From Prinia subflava (taxonomy: Eukaryota; Chordata; Aves; Passeriformes; Cisticolidae): a stretch of 64,000 nucleotides of DNA. The position numbers and the translations under genes were made by a program. Of the stretch, positions 36,601 through 49,700 are shown one piece after another; the first letter of the stretch is position 1, and each line of letters begins with the position of its first letter. The stretch spans positions 15,699,162-15,763,161 of the forward strand of contig NC_086283.1 of NCBI RefSeq assembly GCF_021018805.1, written 5' to 3'. Below the pieces are notes generated by a model that was not told the DNA's origin, did no database searches, and saw only the letters and a program-made list of their open reading frames with translations.

Positions 36601-36640
36601 CATTTTTTTGTTGGTGGTGCGTTGGTTTTTTTTTTTAGGA
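36601..36640. repeat. GT/T-rich low-complexity tract
   Basis: T7, GTTGGTGGTGCGTTGG and T12 in succession. Short member of the G/T class seen at 9235 and 28508. Confidence 0.7.
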
Positions 36641-39600
36641 AAACGGCAAGTCCTATTAAGATGCTGTGCAAATAATTGAGCCTGACAGCCCGTGGCTTCA
36701 ATAAACTCTCTGCTGGGGGTGGGGGGAAGTCTAGAAGCCAGCTGAGGGCAAGTCTGTGGATCACGGACCCCACACTCTCATTTGAAAGGTACACTGCTAA
36801 AACAGACGCAGCTTATGAGACTCCAGGGAACAACCTACAGAATTTTGCTGCAAGTCTACAGACAAGTTCACGCCTCTTTGTACAGTGTGGGACAAAGGTG
36901 CAAGTTTATGAATGGAGACAGCAAAGAGTGGGACTTGGAGTTGTTTAATAACTGCATCACAGCTTAGAAAGCCATGTACACACAGTGATAGGTCAAGTTA
37001 AAGACCAGCAAAGGATACGGTCTAGCAATGAAGGCTTCCAACTGCTGTATGGCAAAAATTACTGCTGCATATTCTTTATGCATAAAGCATATGCTTTAAG
37101 ATTTTCCTTACCAGAGGAATGAAAAAAACATTTCCCCATCGTATTGTTGTGCCATCCTGTGGGCACAACTTTCTCTGCAGAAAAAGGTGGGTAAGACAGA
37201 AAGAACATCTAGCCCACACTAGGACTTGTTTATGAATCTATAGATCTCCTCTTGGGGCAGGCAGTCATGGAAGAATACTTCACATTAGCAGAGGCATTGC
37301 TGTTTAGAAATCTTTATTCTAGCTTTTATTTCTAAGCTACATTTAGAAATCCTTGTTTAAAAGCAAGTATGTAATAAATTTTTCCATTCTTTCTGAAATT
37401 GCTTTGATCATGTATTTTCAGCATATGGAGACAAATAGACATCTGCCCTGGGGGAGTAAAATGGCACAAACAACTTCTTGAAGTTAAAAAAGGCACAGTT
37501 AAATATCTAAGGAGGAAAAAAGTACCAAATGCATTGGTCATTGTTATTCAAGGGTTAAGTGTTGTGTAACTATTCACAGTAATTGATGTTAAAAAAAAAT
37601 GGAACAAACTTTAAATCTTTCTTAGATGCTGGGTCTAAAATTAAGCCATCAGCAGAGACTGCAGGGTGGAATCCTAGGTCACTTGGATTGTGTGCAAAGA
37701 AATGACCATCTTTCCCATTCCAGTTCATAAACAGGAAAGAGATCTGTTTTCTCAAAGGATGGCCACCAAAATACTTCTTTCCTCAACAACACACAAGAGG
37801 CCTAACATCTGAATATTAGAAAAGAATCTAACTGAGTGCTGCTCAGCACATCCACATATCCACCATCTCAGGCTTTTGTAGAAATAATTACACAATGTGA
37901 ATTTCTGAATCACACAAATTACAATTACACTATCTTTAAATTCCTTTTGAGAAACCAATACTTTGAAAGAAAGGAAGTGAAGCCTCTGAAGTAGCATAAA
38001 AAGCATCAGGTGCTTTTGCACTTTAATGTGCTAAAAGCTTATCAAGTCTCTTTTTCAAAGAACAAGATCACTTTGAGAACCTGGTCAGTGAGCTGTTAAA
38101 GCCAAAAGGAATTTGGGGAGCCAAGTGACCGAAGTGGCATCACTCTCAGGTACAGGCAGCCAATATTCAGCTGGACTCAGACGCCTTCATTGTACCATCC
38201 AATTCTGCAGAATTAACTGTGGACATAAATGCTGGAAAATAACTCTTTTTTCCCCCCCCAAAGACAAAATGCAAAACGGATTTGAACTCTTTCTTTGGTA
38301 GCAGTTGCCAAAATATGGTGCCAGCCGGACAATCCTATATGTGAGACCCAAGGCAAGACAAGATAACAGACAGACAGTTTCTCTGGAAAATAAGACAGTA
38401 ATGAAGCAGCAGACGAAATAGAAAGAAATAGAAAGTATTTTCTTACTTTATATTGCTGAGAAGTCTGTCTTTTGCACATAGCTTTGGAAAATTTAAGAAT
38501 TCCCTAATGAAAATGTACATAAACTGGGTAAGCCTACAGACATGTGAAGTCACCACTAAAGACACTATCCTCACCATGTCATTAAAGAGAAGATGTGGTC
38601 TCCAACAAATATCTTGGCTAAAGTAGCTCTGGCTACACAATAGTTTGGAGAAAGCACTAAGTGATGAGTCTGGGAGCACAGAGCTAAAGCATAGCTGCAT
38701 TTATAGCAGTCTCACAAGCTGCTCTTTTCATAGCCAAAATGGTGTGGGTTTTGCCCATTCATTTGTTTTTAAAAACAATTGGGGCCTCTCCTGTTATTAC
38801 CCAGCATGTGGCATGTGAAACAATCATTAAATAGAGTATTTAAAGATAAGCATTTTGAACAGTACATGTACTTTATTAAGCCAAAAGTGGCACTCTGTCA
38901 ATGTGTTAGTTTTAAGCCAGGAATGGGGAGCACCAAAGCACTCAGGATGTGTCTTCAGAAGCAACTTCACCAAAAAGAATTAAGGTTTCTAGTGGTTATT
39001 TTACCTCTGGCCCACAGCCTACCACTGCTTATATTTACTGTCTTCAGTCTTTAGATGAGTTCCTTCTTTACTCTCCAACACCAAGGCATGCCTTTTTCCT
39101 GAAAAGAATTCAAAACTGTGGACACATTATTTTCTTGATAGTCTTTTCGCGGTGCTGCAGAAATCTATTGTGATGAATATTAAGAAATTCTGATTTCCTT
39201 TCAGAAAAAAAGGATAAAATTTGACCTTGTCTCTCTTATTAAATTGTACTCTGGTATCTCATCACTTCCTAACCTTGTTTCTCCCTGGCTGCCCACCTTT
39301 GTGTGGCTTTTCCCTGGAGATGGTATTGTGCCACCAAAACTTTGGATAGTTCACTACCTCAGAAATTTCTGCAGCCAAGTTTTGAGAAAGGCTGGTTTGG
39401 TGACATATACAGAGGATTGAAAATCACATATTACTGATGTAGATCTTTTTTTTTTAACCTGGTGGCAGCAGGAGATGTTTGCAGAGACTGACAGTGTCTG
39501 AATACTTATCTTTTACTGCAGGTATGTCTTGAAAAGTCTTGATTTTGTGTCAGCTTTGATTAAGCATGGCTTGTCTCTCTTACATGAGACTTTGTGACAT

Positions 39601-42600
39601 GTTTTCTGTCTTCCCAGCATGCTTGTTGTACGTGTTCTCAAAAGTTGGTGGCTCTGATCATCTCTCCTTTTATTCTTACTGGTAACATGGATGAAAACAT
39701 CCCTCTTTAATTTTGTAGGGCATTAAGGAAAATGCTCATATTTTGCTTAATGATTATAGGTGGGAACATCTTATATCTTACAGGGAAGAAATCTAAGTCC
39801 CTTGCTTCCAACATGTTTTCTTGCTATATTCCCATATCACTCTATTCTCCTGCCCAGGAAAGAGAAATGCTCAGGACAAGATGTCAAATCAGCTTGTTTA
39901 TAACAGTGCCCACAAAGTTGAACTCATCAAAGCAATTTCCCAGAAAAGTGCTAACAAAACCAAATTATGACGTACACATGGGATCATGATAGCAACAGTC
40001 ACAATTCAATAGTTTACTGTACATCAGTGTTTTCATGTTTGCCCTTCCCTTCAATAAACCTTTAGGAAAGAGCATGAGTAGAAGAAGCAATAAAGGTTTA
40101 GCCAGGCTTTTGTTTAGCTGTATAATTCTGATGAGCCTCTGTGACAACCTCAGCAAGGGGATGCAACTCTAAGGGGCATTTTGTCTGACAGCCTGGGGGA
40201 AGGCAATGTTATGTTGTCTCTTCAGTGATGCCTTCCTGAACAGCAGCTTTTCCCAGCTCCACAACAGCGGAGCATGGTGGATTGAACAAATGTGCCCCTC
40301 TTGGACTCCGTGCCTCTACTCTGGCTTGCCCAGACATCATGAAGAATGCTTGCACGGGTGACCTCTTGGCTGCTTATAAGGTGGCCAGGGCATGCATGAA
40401 CTACAGATGTCCTCTGCTCAAACACCCAGGAGGGCAGTACTTGCTGGAGCTGCACACACAGTGAGTAAGAGCATTGCTGCAGCAGCTGGTCAGCTTCAGA
40501 TGACACCCTTGTTTCTCCCCATTTTTTGGCAGACACTTTCCCTGCTTTGCAGACTGGGAAGTACTGGGAGGATGGTAAGCAGCCCACCCTCCAAGAATTC
40601 AAATAGCTGCCAAAACTGGTCCCCAGTGATGCCTTAGAGATGTGAGCTGAGCTAGGATGCTTCCAAGAAATGCAGCCCTTCCCTCCTACATTTCAACTTT
40701 AGGTTTTGCACAGTTTAAGGAGTAGGCAACAGCCCCCACTCAACAGCAATCTGCGTTGCTTTACTGACTGCATTGGAGCTCAGGCACAGACCCAGGATTT
40801 AGCCCTGGCTTTTCCATCGCTGTATCAACTGATTCAGAATATTGACTTTAGTTGCTGAAGAACAAATTGATACACGTTTTCCCACTACAAATCAAAAGAG
40901 CAAACTGGTTTTGCACCCTGAAAAACACAGCCTTCTCCTGCTGAAGCCAATGCACAGAAAACTGCATGAAATACATTAAGGAGGCTGACAAAAACCACAT
41001 TTTGTACAGATGAAAGGTGGGTCTAGCAGTCTGTCTTTGATCTTAACTCAAAGCATGCATTTAAACTGAAAAATCACATTTTTGTTTGAGCTTACACCTT
41101 AATATTTCCTGCCTTACAAAAAAAAATGAATGGAATTAATAAACATGGCAATATGGAGAATTCAGATTTTGATGCTTTTCTCTGCAAGAAATATAGACAT
41201 GTGAGAGAGCACAAATAGAGGCACAAGTTAAACCCTGGGGAGGTGATACCAGCCTGCTTCCTGCTCCTGATAACTGGAATGCAGGAAGAAACTGCTTCCT
41301 TACACAGGTTGCACTTTTCACAGACTTTCAGCCTTGCTCTGGTTGCTTGTTGGGAATAGACTTGCCAGCATTTTGCATCACTTTGTCATGGATATGGACT
41401 GATGACTTTCAGGACATGATGCAAAATGCAGTTGCTATTTCCTCAGGCTACTAGATATCAGGAAAGATAGAGTGATGACTGTTGTTGGATGTGATTAGAC
41501 ATCTCCTGTTTATCTTTCTGGCTACTTTTTTTTCTGATTATGAAGATAGCAGAAAAATTGTTAATTTAAATGTGCATCTGGAGCAGCTAGAGGCAAGGGC
41601 TTTCCCCAGTGGTGTGTCAATACAGGTACAGAAATGAAAAATATCAGGACTATGATGGATCACAAAAATGCATCAAAAATTAAAAACCATTTGATGTGCT
41701 GCAGGTCTGATTATTCAATCCAGACTTTCAGCTTTACCTACAGACACCTTTGTTTGTCTGTTTAAGTCACCATTCCAGAAATTAAATGGGTGAGAGGGCT
41801 GATAATGGACTTTAATTCTCTTCCTCCATGAGCTGCCTAGAGTGGCCTGGTAGCCAAATTGCTTGTAAGCTTGTGTAGTTGTGAGAGCTGTCCCAGTAGG
41901 TTGCAAGACTTTAATTTAATCTCAGTCCTGGCCAGATAACTAATAGGAAGTGATCAACCAGTTAAAGATGTTTAATCATATGAAATACCGTGAAGTTCTT
42001 TACAGCTATGAGGCACTGAGCTTCCTACCCTGGCATTTAGCTCTCCAAACATCTTCGCTGTCCAAATCACCCGACTGCAGCAGATGGGTAAAACTGCCCT
42101 GTGCCCACCAATGACTCTGAAAAGCAACCTAGTAAAAGCCATCTGCTTTTGATCATTTTGGTTAGGGCTGGGTTACTTAAGTACTCTTGCTCCATTGCCC
42201 AGTTTCAGAATTATGTGAGGCAGAATATATGTGTGGTGGCACTTACTCTGTAATAAAAAATATTCTGCTCTAACCCTCAAAACAGTTCCAAAGGTGCTAG
42301 AAAGTGTACATGCATATACACATGCTTTATATGGAACTGCTCTGCAAGTGATCCATGGCAGCCTGCCTCTTCCTCTTTCCACTGCCCCCATTTTGGTAGA
42401 TATTTAGCTCCTACCCATTACCTTGAGACTTTGCTTCTAAAACAGAAACACCTTCCCTCTAATATTGCTGTTCCAATCCCCATCCAGCATGAAACAATGC
42501 AGATACAGCAGTTCCTTAAAATATTACCCCCTACCTCCCTAAAAGATGGATAGAAGGTTTGTTTTGTTCAGAGAGGCACTACTACTATTTCATTTTATCA

Positions 42601-45599
42601 CACAGCACAAGCCCTACACCAAATCTGCACAATGGTGGAAACAATTTTAAATCATCTCTCTGGTTTTTTTACATGCTGTCAGTCAGCTTCTCAGCAGCAC
42701 AGATTTGCACCAAGCTCAGAGGTGTTAGCTCTTCTCAGTATAATTGGTGGTGACTTGGCACCCTTTTCTGCTTTCTCCAAATCGATTCTTCAGAAAACAC
42801 ACGGATTACTCAACAAGAACACCAAGCCATATCCTGAGACTATCTGACCTGATAATTAGCAAGCATCTCTGTGAGGAATGATGGAAATACTTGTTTTCAA
42901 GAGCAAGGGATAAACCTCCATGCTGGTTAGTGAATAAAAAAGAAGTTGACAAATACGATGCTATTAAGAAAAGGTTAAAGTAAGCTCTTCCTTTGGAGAG
43001 TTGAGCTAGGAGCAAGCTTGAGATTTGAACAGAAAATGATGTGGGAAAAGAGAAAGTAATCTACAGAGGAGATTTATTTTAATTTTAATATTTTAGATTC
43101 CTTCCATGCATGGAAAAAGTTGGAGACTTCTTCCCAAGAGGAAAAAGGCTACACCCAGGAAAAATCAATGAAGAACAATAGAAAAATACCTAAGGAATTA
43201 TCAGTGTAAATGTACAAAAGGCCAAGTCAAAAGGAAGAAACAAACTTGTCCATATGAGTCCCTTATGGATTTTAAAATGCAAGACTGCAGAAAACACTTC
43301 ATTGCAATTTAGAGAATCTTATCTTCATCTTCAAATGCCCTTCTTTTGCATCCACAAATTTCACAAAGTATCTGCCAGCATTTTTTGCTAAACCCTTTTA
43401 AAATGTACAGCACAGCCTCTTCCAAGTCCCACAGAAAAATTCCAAATGTTTTACAGCAGCTGAATGCAGAGCTTCCATTTAACTCTGCATTGTGGACTCC
43501 TCATCCCCCATGGGGAGTTTAATATATGGTTTCAATTCCAAACCAGCATCACTTCAGGGATATCTTCTGCCGTTATTAATGCAACCCAAGAGATGATACC
43601 CTATCTATTGAAAGCAGCTTTAATAAAAATAAAAAAAGAGTATTTTCAATACAAAACAAAACAATTAATTGGACACTTTTGAGAACAGGTATATTGTACC
43701 CTCATCATAGGGTGGTAAGCCGTTATTTTGAGATGGATAAATGGGGTGTCCTTATTCTTTAACCATCCTCTAGGGAAAGCAGCTTGTAAAATGTAAAATT
43801 GCTCAGGCACAAATATTTATCACACATCCAATAAGAGTTTATGTGCCTTGTAAGTACAATATTACATGTTTTATGCTCCTTCAATCTTTGCTTTAGACTA
43901 CATCCAGTTTCTTCAGTAGAGATAATTTCACAACCAGTGGAGATCTGTAAACAATATTTTGTTACAGCCCTATGAATACTAGCTGCCATTATTTCCCCTG
44001 TAGCTTCAGTGAATCTTTATTCTTCCTGAACACACATTGTTCATGTTCAAAAATGCCTGATACAGAAGGTGTAATTATCTTCATTTTATGGGATTTGTCA
44101 GGTTTACACAGTTTTCAGTCCATTAGAGGTTAGCCACCATTGTAATTTTAAGTACCTGGCTAGTTCAGTAGGCACTGCTTTGTAGAACAGAACATCTTGT
44201 CCTTCCTCAAAAATATAGCACAGTGTCACAAAACCAAGGCACGCATAAAGATAGGCTCCATCCTGCCCCTTTGATATAAAGGCAGTTAATGGAGGTATTA
44301 AATATTGCAGCTTTAGTTGTACAGCTCATTTACTCCATGCGAATCAGTGCAAATCACTCGTTGTCTGGGAAGCATGGCTTGAGTACCTCTGTAGCTGTTG
44401 GAGTTAGGATTCACAGATACAGGCCCCAGTCCTGGGTGGATAAGAGGAGTTTTACATTCACCACGCTGAGGCTATGCATATCTGAAAAGAGCAGTGTGGC
44501 ACTAAGCAACACTACTGGGCCACTCCCTTCTATCTGCTGCATCAGCTTGAAGAGGGATCTGGAAATGGGAATTTATTTGATTGCAAAATGAAACCAGTGC
44601 AGTCAGGTCAGTGAGGCAGGGGAATGAAGCAAGTCCTGAAGTAGCCATGCTTCTGGCTGTTCAGCATGGACAAACATGGAGACATTCACCACCCCAACAG
44701 GAAAACTGCTACCTCCCTTAGAGCATGGTGGGTAGGGAAATGGTTGGTTTTGTTGCTGCAGGAGAGAAGGCTGATGCTCGACACTGCCCAATTGCCATTT
44801 CTTCCATGCTTTTTTCTTAGAGTTTTATGCCTTTTTTAAGGCTGTATTTCTCATTTTGAATCCTTGGACCTGCTATCTCTTTCTCTCATCTTACATATAA
44901 TTTAGCTCATGGACTTTATCATATCTTAATGTCAGTTAGGGAAATCAGGCAAGGTCACACAGCTGCACTGCTCCACATGGAGCCTTGGATAAGCCAGCTA
45001 ACCTAGACTGAGGGTTGGAGAGGCTGCTTGTTTTATCCATGCAAACTCAGGCAACATCATCTGTGCTCTGGCAATAGCTGTGATAGCTTCCAGCTTCTGC
45101 TCCATTCCCCACTCCCATGGCTCCTGTGCTGCTTCAGCAGCCAGCTGAACAGAAATCCCCCCCACTCTCGTTAGGAACAGAGGTATTTTCAGTTCAAATG
45201 ACCTTTGTTTTATAACAAGGCAATAGCAAGTAGCATTTGCTTAGGTGAAGGTATCTTAACTGCCTCTGACAGGCTGTGCTGAGCAGATCATAAATAGCCT
45301 GTAGGCAAAGGCACCATCTCTGTCTGACAAGGAGGAAGGGCACAAACCAAGCCAAGGCTGAGGCAGGCGAGGTATTACCCTGCTGTTGATGAAAACAAAG
45401 CATGAACAGGGCCTGGGTAGGTGTACAGAGCTTGCTACAGAACTACAGAGCATCTCCGCTCTGGTAGTGCACACGGCAGCCTCGGGGTCCTGCTCCCAGT
45501 CCCATAGCAAGAGATGTTTCCTTATGTGCGTTTGACTTTCTGAGGAACAAGTGTGGCTTTGGAACAGTGGTCAGCATGTCTGGGTAGCAGGGTGCCCTG
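36641..45599. other. Non-coding, nothing recognised
   Basis: Nine kilobases without a supported gene or recognised mobile element. A C9 run lies near 38252-38260. The 126-residue frame at 40222-40602 (minus) and the 60-residue frame at 40282-40464 (plus) overlap on opposite strands and show no family signature. Confidence 0.5.
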
Positions 45600-45840
45600 A
45601 CACAGCAATCTGCAACTTATTTAAACATTCTGCAGAGATGTTCTGCATTATTATTTAAATAGATGGCACATCCAGGGTATTTCTAAAATAATTTGGAGAT
45701 ATTAATTCCCTTGCAGAGCATCCATTAACTGCAGGCTATTATAATAAATAAGTGGCGTAATTATCGGACTAATTGTCCAAAAAGCTAAAACAGTCATTTT
45801 AATGAATATTTCTGCTGCTGTCTTAGCCATCACGCTCTGT
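45600..45840. promoter_or_regulatory. Candidate conserved non-coding element
   Basis: TTATTTAAAC, ATTATTTAAATAG, AGATATTAATTCC, GCGTAATTATCGG, CTAATTGTCC and TTTTAATGAATATT cluster in about 240 bp. Such packed homeodomain and POU-type motifs, with few simple repeats, are typical of deeply conserved enhancers in gene deserts. Conservation is not testable from one sequence. Confidence 0.3.
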
Positions 45841-46680
45841 CTGGAAGCCCAGCAGCTCCACAGCTCCCTGGAAGAGGAGACCCCCACAGTTCCTTTGGCT
45901 TTGGGCTTTTTCCCCAGGCCTACCTTCTCAGCACTCTTTTCCCCTTTCCACCTCTCTCCATGTCTGTCCTACATGTTTCAACAGTGCTTGTCCACCGTCA
46001 ATAGCTCAGTAGCAGCAGCTGCAGCAAGTGCACTTTTTCCTGTGGCCTTCTGCTTCCCACATGCTGCAGTCTGTTCTCCCTGGCTCTGTCTTCCTCAGCA
46101 GAGGGAAGAGGCAGGCATTTCAAGCCAAAGAAAACTCATGTATGGCTGTCCTGTAATCTGACATGGGTAGAAAGAACAAGCAATATTTCTCACCCTCTTT
46201 TTTATGGCCATAGTCACCAGCACTTCTGTTGCTAGCTTGATGTATGTTACTCAAGGAACATGCATTGAATGACTCAGGGGATAATGATTTTTATTGTAGA
46301 GTGATACAGCACTGCGACAAACAAAGCACTTCCATCTTCTGTGGTATTTGATTATTAGCTTCTTCCAAGTGTGCCCAACAGGGCCATATTAACTTGTAAA
46401 TGAGAGATGGTAAGACTTTCAAATTTACAGGGAGTTGGACAACTCAGTGGGAGGGGAAAGGAACAGAGGCAAAAACAAAATGTAGAAGTGTCCTGCTGAA
46501 AGGATTCGCAACCTGCCGTAGCCACAGGAAAGTAGAGAAGATGAGGAAGAGGAACAGGCTTTAAACTGGAAGGGTCACAAAGCTGCAGATATCCTGGATT
46601 TTTCATAAGATGCTGTCACTTGGTAAAGAAGATTGATGCTCCTAAGACAAATGTTGTTTTAGGAGAAAGTGAGCTAGAGC

Positions 46681-46731
46681 TTAGACTGGATAACCTCAAG
46701 AGGTCCCTTCCACTCAGAACTTCTGTGGTTT
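46681..46731 (+). mobile_element. CR1 LINE 3' tail, decayed
   Basis: AGACTGGATAACCTCAAGAG, GTCCCTTCCACTC and TTCTGTGGTT follow the sense CR1 3' end (TGGATGATCT...GGTCCCTTCCAACC...ATTCTGTG). Only about 50 bp are retained. Confidence 0.75.
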
Positions 46732-49700
46732 AAAGAGCTGGATCACAAAGGACCAGACACCTTTAGTCACACACAGGTATGTGATTGAAAGATGAGGACA
46801 GAAGTGGCACAGGATGGAGAACAAACAAGAAAGCAGTGGATAGTTTTTCCAAGCAAAATACTAAAACATAAAAACATAGCAGACATGGAGACTTTTTGCA
46901 GCTTTCCTCTTTCCTCCTGTTTTCAGAGGCAAGTCTAGAGGTGACCTTTTATGTTATTTATTTGAAGATAGCAATATACTCTTGAATTGTCAGCAGATGA
47001 GCAATTGTGGAGGTATTCAGCTTCCTGTCTGTTGTCAAGTGGCAAGGATTGCTCACCTTCCCCCTCCCTACTAAAATTAGTCATGAAACTCCTGGTGACT
47101 TCACTGAAAAATAGTCTCAGCTTTCAGACACTTGAAAGTCTCCATCCTTCAATATGCTGGTAAACTTAGGGCATAAGGAGGCCAAAAAATTACAGAAAGG
47201 AACTTTTTGAGTTTAGAAAGTGTGAGGTGTTTTTCAAAGAAAATATGACCAAAATAAAGATAATTTCTTTCCTGTTGGGGTAAAAAATCTTAAAACTCCA
47301 TCTGTCCATCCACTGCTTTTTCTTCTTGTCTTAAAAGCAGCCTTCCGTACCATCCACACACACATAGCATGAGCACTTGATGTGAATATTGCCTCAGGAT
47401 CCAAAGGATAAATCCACATGAAAATAGCAGTTTTCTGTTGGATGTGTTCTGTGGGAAATTTCAGTATTTTCCACTTTAGTGAGACAAGAAGAAAACACCA
47501 AAAGACTGCTCCAGCAGCAATCATCTATGCTGTCTAGTCCATGTGTGCCAGCTACAGAGGTGACTCCATAGTTGACAGGTCAGGGACATTTTAACTCATT
47601 GGTGCTTCTAGTGGGGAAAAAAAAATGGGATTGGAAAAGCAGATGAGATTACTGATTCATCAGATTCAATTCCCTGCAAATCAGAGAAGCTGAGCCTTGA
47701 TAGCTCCTGTGTATGACACCTTCTTCAGACCCGCAGAAGGCTAGACACGTCCTACACACACTGACTGGCATGACAGCAAATGGAGATCATATTATGGCAG
47801 TGATTTTGAAGGGAAGGAAAAATGCAGTGCTGATTTCCATTTCTCTTCATCTCTGATGTTCCAGAACATACACATTCATATAGCAAAGTCCTCCAGTGTA
47901 TCACTGGGCAAAAACCCAAGACTGAGAGGTTTTGCAAAGCCTGTTTTCACAATTATGTTCCTCCCTCAACACAGACATAAAGATGGCCAAACTGAAACTG
48001 AAGACTTCAGAAGTATTCCCAAGTCTAAAGAGTAGAACATATGCATTAAAACAAAACCCCATCATGAGTATTATTCAAATAGGTCTCCTTAAAGAAAAAA
48101 AACCCTGAAATCATATTAACCCTTAAAATATTTTGTTTCTGTTTCTCAGAGAGAAGGAACATATTTGTACATTTTCTACTTTAAAAAAAAAAGCTCACTA
48201 AAATACAGTATAAAACTTTAGGTAACACACTGACTGTTGTCACTGGTGGTATCTGCAGCTTGGTATAGAAATCTTCACTCTGTGCCATCTCAGCTAAAGT
48301 TTTTTAACATTTCCCAATATAATAACTGGATTTCTTTTAGAACTTGTTCTCCACTACAGGATTGGGTTCTGTTTATATTTTTGAAAAAACTCATATTTTC
48401 AATGAGATAAAGGGTTTCAGCAGCAACACAGGCACTGAACTAGCGGGCAAGATCACTGCCTGCCCTGCTTGTATTTTTAGCAGGTTAGATTTGGTCTGAC
48501 AGCACATAATGTTGTTGTTCCCAGTTCCTTGGCTGATTGCTTGACCTGGTTTCTAACCCAAGTAACCTTCCTCTGTCTCCCTCGAGCTGAACAGCAAGGA
48601 CAGTATGCTCTGTGCCATCTATGCACTCCACGTAATCCATTTTGTCCAGCTAATAAATAAATATTTAGTGCAGAGGTTTAACAAGGGGCTGCTCATATTT
48701 TTTCCATATTGTCCAGTTTCAAGACTATTTACTTAGAGTTTTTATGAATACCACATCTATAATTTTTGTGCCATTGGGGATAAACTATCTACTGTCACTT
48801 TTGCTAGAGGCTTGTTATACTGGTGGATTCACTGGTGATTCATCAAGTGGTATTTGGCTGCATTTGCCAGCCATTTTGCATTGAAAATTTCATCATCTTT
48901 GTTCTTCAGGGGCAGAGACTTCAATCAATGTTCTTCCTGGACTGGACACATGACAATCTTTGAACGAGCACAGCTTGTACATATGACCCTAAGCAACCTC
49001 CTGTCTCTGTGTGTTGGGAGCATAGGGAGCTCTAATATTTTGCTCAAACTTGGGATTTTTTAGGCTGGTTTTGGTATTTTTTTCCTACTTTTTCCCTTCC
49101 CCCATTTCATTGGAGGTCGGGATATTGTGGGAAAGGCTGGGGATGGAGGGTGAAACCAAGAGGACAAATAGCTGTGAGTTGGGGTAGATGAGAGGAACAA
49201 CAGGCAAGGAAGTGGTTTGCTGTATCTTTCATAGAAAAGGCAAAGATAAGCAGCATCAAAACTGTTAAGCTGCACCTTATTCATTTTTATATGCTGCTAG
49301 TAGTTACATTGAGCCCTTCTCATCACCTTTCATATTTTTAATACCTTCTGGTAATGTGATAGCTCCTGATCACTCCCTTGACCTCTGCAGACCAAAAAAA
49401 AAAATAAAAAATTCAGAATATGAAATCGTTGCACAGTTTTCAATAGGCATTGATAAAAATAAGGTGCTTACAAAAGAAAAAGAAAGAAATTAGGATGTTC
49501 CTGTCATTTTTTCCAAAGAAAGCAGAATTCCTTTAACAGAAGGAAGAATTTCCGTTTTATTTTCTCTGAACCTGCAAGAACTTCATTTCAACATTAGATA
49601 TTGTAAGCTCAGATCTCTCAGCCTAAACAAATAAATGACAATATTGAATAGACCCATCAAATAATCATAGCTCTCAGGGAAACATCCAGGGTCTCAGGTA

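Noticed and set aside
45802..46161. 119-residue + strand frame with a hydrophobic start like a signal peptide
   Set aside because: Starts inside an AT-rich motif cluster, lacks family similarity, and has no splice or promoter context.
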